Source: UBA922 sp964571295
Lineage (GTDB): Bacteria; Patescibacteriota; Patescibacteriia; Magasanikbacterales; UBA922
Assembly (NCBI GenBank): GCA_964571295.1
Contig: CAZNAO010000032.1
Coordinates: forward strand, 1 to 11,150
Direction of reading: 5' to 3'
DNA length: 11,150 nucleotides
Within the stretch, counting starts at the first letter, position 1. Each line of letters opens with the position of its first letter. A program made the translations under genes and the position numbers. Under the pieces are notes generated by a model. That model searched no databases, was not told the DNA's origin, and saw only the letters and a program-made list of their open reading frames with translations. Below are positions 9,301 through 11,150 of this stretch, one piece after another.

Positions 9301-9403
9301 TTGTCGGACGAAGCAGCGTAAATCCAAACCCATACACCGCCAGGATCACGACGACAATCCCGATAATACCGCGTTTTTTTGATTTTTGAGAAAGAAAAAA
9401 CAT
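3344..9403 (-). CDS. Giant membrane-anchored or secreted cysteine-rich surface protein, N-terminal 2,019 residues
   Basis: I chose the ATG at 9401-9403; a TTG at 9413-9415 would add four residues, and neither has a clear ribosome binding site. The N-terminus has a basic stretch (KSKKR, 7-11), a hydrophobic segment (13-31) and a possible signal peptidase site after TYA (38), so it is exported and either anchored or released. Residues about 40-330 are helical and low in cysteine. From about 400 onward it is cysteine-rich. It has some nine copies of a C-x(n)-GC motif such as CNADSVGC and CTGNEVGC (about 590-1530). It has three C-x2-aromatic-x2-C modules (near 523 and 1587-1610) and a carbohydrate-binding-like jelly roll (about 1016-1170). 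One four-cysteine module lies at 1859-1881. The TAG stop is 25 bases from the N-gap, and the protein seems to continue beyond it. It follows the TSP3 gene with which it is probably cotranscribed. I recall such giants from Patescibacteria; attachment or envelope function is inferred. Confidence 0.85.
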   Translation of the reverse strand: MFFLSQKSKKRGIIGIVVVILAVYGFGFTLLRPTNTYAQFTDVNQGLRNVTDNIGDALLAAGLGALVNGASYFMRKIAYDTAKYVASGGKGQGALAFQQGFGEYLKTTALDSAAGAIDQFGDQFGLNLCPPADVRVRVGLLVDISDMFEAKYGGTPSNASANPALAQQSAQALAGPQQPGCTWSEARQGWENDPQSILNDPNILEKFSASIKHSSGVIGETLGFIGKIDDIVSTKQLANQLDRLDVSGFKPITDVISGNIRTPASVIQEESKTLTGNYTTQLNTSQIAGIYGSGALQILPSALSVFASTLTSALLQNVLEKGLLPSKSGGSGDSVVDFYAANVRNNRAAAEAAFSYLIAGVPQRPLTAYDVVTEYSTCNENPGLNNCVMDSGLVQATDRARVDVPLTIAQAIQQNLLHADWPLIPPTNARNTDTQYCYSSAYCYSNVQKLRKARILPLGFEIAVLKSSPDTPLTLGQVVQGFNSSSSPYFKLVDPNWIIKAPEARCEALVNGPELLTENAATRRQECVDFSTCLQTDANGQCLGFGYCTQEENTWKIPGNSCPEQFNTCKTYTSNTGAVASYLSRTLDIQSCNADSVGCRAYSADQEDNIWVDTTTPDLSLAFAGRTQAVHFNAKINSQQCPAGAEGCTLFMDPKTEERVFLKKAPDYLGCYDADITSPGIIDWPETSAELTAIAERRGESCNAFASACIADEVGCDEYRPKDGGTPVTGVVGGGACPTQCVGYETFKQEATVFESSKFPLNFIARDAETCSIQNVGCDEFTNIGAAAAGGESLEYYSNLKRCELPSGDNGRVFYSWEGSEVQGYILKRHTLLQINSTNQNYIGLLGLSYQGTDTAGTVFPAGSPAYVDDSLSALQANYDKCNQASYNELLANPYSPNGASPDCRAFYDPNGNIYYRLFRDTVTVSSQCTPLRKTDSQMYRDGNITNATTCQDKGGNWNGGQCNRCMNGGVYQANASGTGGSCVYNSIQSEATLCPASANKCRSYIGNTGNNIEQVATFGFEPRGNSVDALNEARAGWVGTVSVEPESLQVGLNSLRVNGPSIGYNFEAGKLQPGAWYELRFWARGSGSFGISSGFAQDNQTVGTAFTFDPLTNSNALAPITNEWQEYRLGPVQFVGDGTRGAQLYFGSQANGTSQFYFLDNVSVVQIGGASSNHVYLIKDSWKTPEGYDVPLACDANPNDGLPGMYLGCREFTKRDGSTVSITGFDRLCREEAVGCRALVDTQNTVTGNRADEKQAYNVICRKSGTQSSATSCSVTLSEPQTASATYSCSVKTGETECRIKSAIPLGATVAMTAEGCVSVNGSCDDATKDRLFVDGSTTVIREDSDTVYLTHRSEFVCNQQQMGCMKVGLEERNGTTTTYRDTYVKNDPRGYSDTLCTGNEVGCSAFKQDNNTVYFKDPKVTGNSICVYKEKVERNGVTYNGWFRADDESTPCYPNYLQPGNEYGLWSQGTTGEYQGFVGACDAGSNGCTELVDRAAITSSTPRGKSYFVIMNDRLTQNIGQCAGKVSQKEGCVLFDMTENPLKIYNTTASYANSVSSDPPNKLVDPVTTGTVDANYILKVDRDRQCREWLSCKTSITVYDKDGKPQILCQQYAACLKMDAFGNCSQWAEANNDNTRMTEQKYVSREVSWTAPEYSGYTFFGAYNPSNYVYLFFEGRTEAYLGYEMSHEFFNEENGFPEMGCRETQIQNGETEYIKRDGAICGFDEGGRCYRQRCIYPVNDRFTFTPVSGNTETARESNLEKILEKLQPGICKSYPETTSPYSTEIAVGDINESDVRQNGSQSRVDYTAKREKYERANVCQPGVDCSCEYVKVEYKSGTTDYWPVNSDSTRMIPSGICMGGEQDGDPCTNSNQCGTGGTCSMIKQKGTFIGQRGLCIEYDLSRPLGISKPTAKIHEAFACLTWLPIQVSASAQDLYNMNREAGYYPVAQYDAPDGGGEAYCTEATNRAAGYHDSYLDTTAINDSLGEFMSTPLNVNSGSSGVRLDGAFSIFLFKEGNR
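5893..6357 (-). other. Carbohydrate-binding-module-like jelly-roll domain in the giant protein
   Basis: Residues about 1016-1170 (numbered from the 9403 start) follow the order typical of CBM4/9-like, galactose-binding-fold domains. They open with FGFE, then AGWVGT, SLRVNG and LQPGAWYELRFWARGSG, and then NEWQEYRLGPVQF. They close with FYFLDNVSVVQIG, where the final 'DNVSV' strand is the most telling part. The stretch is cysteine-free, unlike its surroundings, which supports a separate domain. Ligand-contacting residues cannot be assigned by eye, so sugar binding is inferred from the fold family alone. Confidence 0.7.
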
Positions 9404-9422
9404 AAATACAGGCAATAATAAG

Positions 9423-10082
9423 CTACGGCTGTGTACTTGTAGGCGTACCCGTAGACTGATAGTCTTTGAGCATTTCTTCAGCCATTTCTACCAGGGTTGC
9501 ATCATCAATTCGATTCAGATCCTCTTCTGAAATTTTTCCGGTCGCAAGAATAAGTTGGCGCAATTGCACCGGATCTTTCAAAATCTCGGCAACGGCACCC
9601 GCATCAATCGCTCCACCTCCCGATGATCCAAGCTGACTGCCGAGCAAAATCTGATCCGGTGTTGCACCCGAATCAAGCAAGGGAGACGCGACCGTGGAAG
9701 ATGGAGTCACTCCGCTGGCAAATTCCGTATCACTACATGATTTTCCTTCCGGACATAACGGATCGGTCCCTTCTTCAATCTCTAAAGCATCGCTTCGTTT
9801 GTCACTGTCACTGTCCGCAAGATAGGGACTGGTCGAATACATATACAATTCCTCATAATCATTGAGTCCGTCTTTATCGGTATCTATCTGCTGCAGTCGA
9901 GTAGTTTCATCGTAGGCGCCCACATCTACCGAAGCAGTCTCTTGGCGAATAATAAAACGACCGTACACCGTATTTCTTAATTGCAAAAAACTGAATGAAA
10001 CAGTCACTAATGCAAAAACAAGCAGAGAAATAAACCCAGCTTTTTGCGCGGAATTTAATTTTCGAGGCTCCGACGAATTCAT
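9423..10082 (-). CDS. Single-pass membrane protein with two TSP3-type calcium repeats
   Basis: The 219 residues start at an ATG (10080-10082) without a recognisable ribosome binding site. A short basic N-terminus precedes one transmembrane helix (about 15-35, FISLLVFALVTVSFSFLQL); the rest should lie outside. Two thrombospondin type 3-like repeats follow: D67-T-D69-K-D71-G-L-N-D75-Y-E-E78, and D90-S-D92-S-D94-K-R-S-D98-A-L-E101, ending GTDPLCP. Such acidic loops bind calcium. Two cysteines (110, 116) could pair. A Ser/Thr/Pro/Gly-rich linker (about 122-158) leads to a helical C-terminal part (about 160-208, with LATGKISEEDL). The stop is 7-19 bases from the start of the giant gene, so the two are probably one operon and may act together at the cell surface. 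I recall similar proteins in Patescibacteria. The partner role is inferred. Confidence 0.85.
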   Translation of the reverse strand: MNSSEPRKLNSAQKAGFISLLVFALVTVSFSFLQLRNTVYGRFIIRQETASVDVGAYDETTRLQQIDTDKDGLNDYEELYMYSTSPYLADSDSDKRSDALEIEEGTDPLCPEGKSCSDTEFASGVTPSSTVASPLLDSGATPDQILLGSQLGSSGGGAIDAGAVAEILKDPVQLRQLILATGKISEEDLNRIDDATLVEMAEEMLKDYQSTGTPTSTQP

Positions 10083-10112
10083 GAAATCAGAGCTTAAATA
10101 TACGTCTGCCTA

Positions 10113-10141
10113 AGTATATCAAAAATACACGTTCCAAACAA
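10113..10141 (-). promoter_or_regulatory. Possible sigma-70 promoter for the TSP3-giant protein operon
   Basis: In the 62-base space after rsmA the minus strand reads TTGTTT (10136-10141), 17 bases, then TATACT (10113-10118). The -10 matches the consensus at five of six positions; the -35 is weak. Transcription would begin near 10106, giving a leader of about 24 bases before the ATG at 10082. No terminator hairpin was seen after rsmA, so read-through from the upstream genes is equally possible. Confidence 0.35.
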
Positions 10142-10144
10142 AAT

Positions 10145-10969
10145 CTATCTTGTGAGTAACTTTGAAAGTTTAATCCAGTCATCAACTGAGAGTGCTTCGG
10201 CTCGGACACCCGATGGAAGATTGAGTGATTCAAGATGGTGTTCAATAACTTCTTTTTCCAGATGCAGAGCATCTCTCAGATTATTTGCAAGCATTTTTCG
10301 CTTATGATGAAATCCTGCTTTTACCAATTTAAAAAAAATTTTACTATCTTTTCTTGACGTAATATTACCTATTCCCACAGCAGCCGAATCGACTTTGGGG
10401 CTAGGAAAAAATGATCCTTTTCCTACACGGGCCACAATACGCGGGGTGCCAAAATATTGAATTGACACTGCAAGAATACTCATATCCCCTGGTTTTGCAA
10501 TGATTCTTTCTGCGACTTCTTTCTGAACCATGCAGACTACGGTTTCTGGAGGCGTATCTGACTCCAATATTGTTTCAAGAACCTCTGATGTGATCTGGTA
10601 TGGCAAATTCGCCACCACCTTATAGGATCCCTTCTCATTCGCGACATAGCTGCCCCACAGCCGCAGCGCATTACCCCATACGATTTCAAGGTTCGGATAC
10701 TTTACCTGTTGCTCCTCCCAATAGGGTCTTAATTTTTGTTCGATTTCAAATGCACATACTCGAGCGCCTGATTTCAATAATTCAAACGTCAATACACCAA
10801 ATCCGGGGCCGATTTCGTAGACCCTATCTCCTGGCCTGATATCTGCCGCTTCAACCATTTTTCGTATCGGATTATCTGAAATCAAATAATTTTGCCCGTA
10901 CTTTTTACTTGGATTAAGACCATAACGTTCACAGAGTTTTTTTATCTCAGTCGGAGTAATGACAGACAT
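10145..10969 (-). CDS. rsmA: 16S rRNA (adenine1518/1519-N6)-dimethyltransferase RsmA (KsgA)
   Basis: The enzyme transfers four methyl groups from S-adenosylmethionine to two adjacent adenines in the 3'-end loop of 16S rRNA late in 30S assembly. Length (274 residues) is normal for the family. Visible hallmarks are GQNYL (25-29), the SAM-binding motif I EIGPGFGVLT (52-61), the acidic end of strand 2 in FEIE (74-77) and the catalytic motif IV NLPY (121-124). Further on are GSFFPSPKVDSA (185-196) and the basic HHKRKMLANNLRD (221-233) that replaces the usual RRKTLRNNL. One oddity: WGNAL (98-102) has Asn where the family usually has Asp next to the SAM adenine. The ATG at 10967-10969 lies 4 bases after the upstream stop, so the gene is probably cotranscribed with the threonylcarbamoyl synthase gene. 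A weak AGG lies 8 bases before the ATG. Confidence 0.95.
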   Translation of the reverse strand: MSVITPTEIKKLCERYGLNPSKKYGQNYLISDNPIRKMVEAADIRPGDRVYEIGPGFGVLTFELLKSGARVCAFEIEQKLRPYWEEQQVKYPNLEIVWGNALRLWGSYVANEKGSYKVVANLPYQITSEVLETILESDTPPETVVCMVQKEVAERIIAKPGDMSILAVSIQYFGTPRIVARVGKGSFFPSPKVDSAAVGIGNITSRKDSKIFFKLVKAGFHHKRKMLANNLRDALHLEKEVIEHHLESLNLPSGVRAEALSVDDWIKLSKLLTR

Positions 10970-10973
10970 ATCG

Positions 10974-11150
10974 TTAACCTACTGACTCCTGATTCAAAAT
11001 AATTTCTCCTTGTCTTAAAATTTCCAGACTTCCATCGGGAGATACTCTTACGATCGTTGACGGACTATGATGCGGTAAATTCCCCGCATCGATAATGAGA
11101 TCAGGTACCGCTGTCCTGCCCTCAAATGTAGCGAGCATATACTTCATGTC
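10974..11150 (-). CDS. tsaC: L-threonylcarbamoyladenylate synthase (Sua5/YrdC/TsaC family), C-terminal 58 residues
   Basis: The frame is open from the right edge of the window to a TAA stop at 10974-10976, so only the C-terminal end is present; family members are about 200 residues long. It reads PDLIIDAGNLPHHSPSTIVRV and then LEILRQGEI. That matches the family's C-terminal signature of DLI-D-G, then PSTV-D, then ILR-GAI. The enzyme makes threonylcarbamoyl-AMP from threonine, bicarbonate and ATP, the first step of the t6A37 modification of tRNAs that read ANN codons. Four bases separate it from rsmA, so two RNA-modification genes share an operon. TsaC and Sua5 differ by an extra C-terminal domain; the short ending here fits the TsaC-like form. 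Confidence 0.85.
   Translation of the reverse strand, partial: DMKYMLATFEGRTAVPDLIIDAGNLPHHSPSTIVRVSPDGSLEILRQGEIILNQESVG

Noticed and set aside
3344..9403. Assignment of the giant protein as a type IV secretion or pilus component
   Set aside because: The N-terminal region is helical and exported, but I see no VirB/Trb or pilin signature, so a secretion role would be a guess.
471..11150. Recoding of UGA as glycine or tryptophan, as in some Candidate Phyla lineages
   Set aside because: All genes read cleanly with the standard code, with normal GGN glycine and TGG tryptophan codons. The five minus-strand stops are TAG or TAA, but that number is too small to mean anything.

Overview
The window reads as part of a bacterial metagenome scaffold. 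It contains a run of 10 Ns at 3310-3319. The best guess for the source is a Patescibacteria (Candidate Phyla Radiation) genome. This rests on a very large, exported, cysteine-rich protein encoded just behind a small membrane-anchored calcium-repeat (TSP3-type) protein, on tight gene spacing, and on the near absence of Shine-Dalgarno sequences. I recall similar giant proteins from such genomes, but I could not search. The standard genetic code fits every gene.

Layout: everything from 471 to the right end is on the minus strand, so the order of transcription is right to left. First comes the C-terminal end of an L-threonylcarbamoyladenylate synthase (tsaC/sua5, tRNA t6A synthesis). Four bases later comes rsmA (ksgA, 16S rRNA dimethyladenosine transferase). 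A 62-base gap with a possible promoter follows, then a 219-residue single-pass membrane protein with two calcium-binding TSP3-like repeats. Only 7-19 bases further on starts a giant exported protein of about 2,020 residues. It runs to a stop codon beside the assembly gap. On the far side of the gap a 940-residue open frame continues with the same style of protein and ends at 471 with what looks like a natural C-terminus. I think the two pieces are one gene of about 3,000 codons, broken by the gap and perhaps by one base error.

The giant protein has an N-terminal signal peptide or anchor, several families of repeated cysteine motifs, a carbohydrate-binding-module-like jelly-roll domain, EF-hand/TSP3-like loops and a PKD-like domain split by a cysteine-rich insertion. 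Together with its TSP3 neighbour it looks like a cell-surface, calcium- and disulfide-stabilised attachment or envelope apparatus. That role is inferred; no enzyme active site was seen.

The left 390 bases differ. A partial plus-strand gene of unknown function there has about 60% GC and strongly GC-ending codons, against roughly 45% GC in the rest. It converges on the giant gene, with two perfect hairpins in between, the second an evident intrinsic terminator. This piece is either a foreign gene or a scaffold misjoin. No tRNA, rRNA, CRISPR array or insertion sequence was seen.
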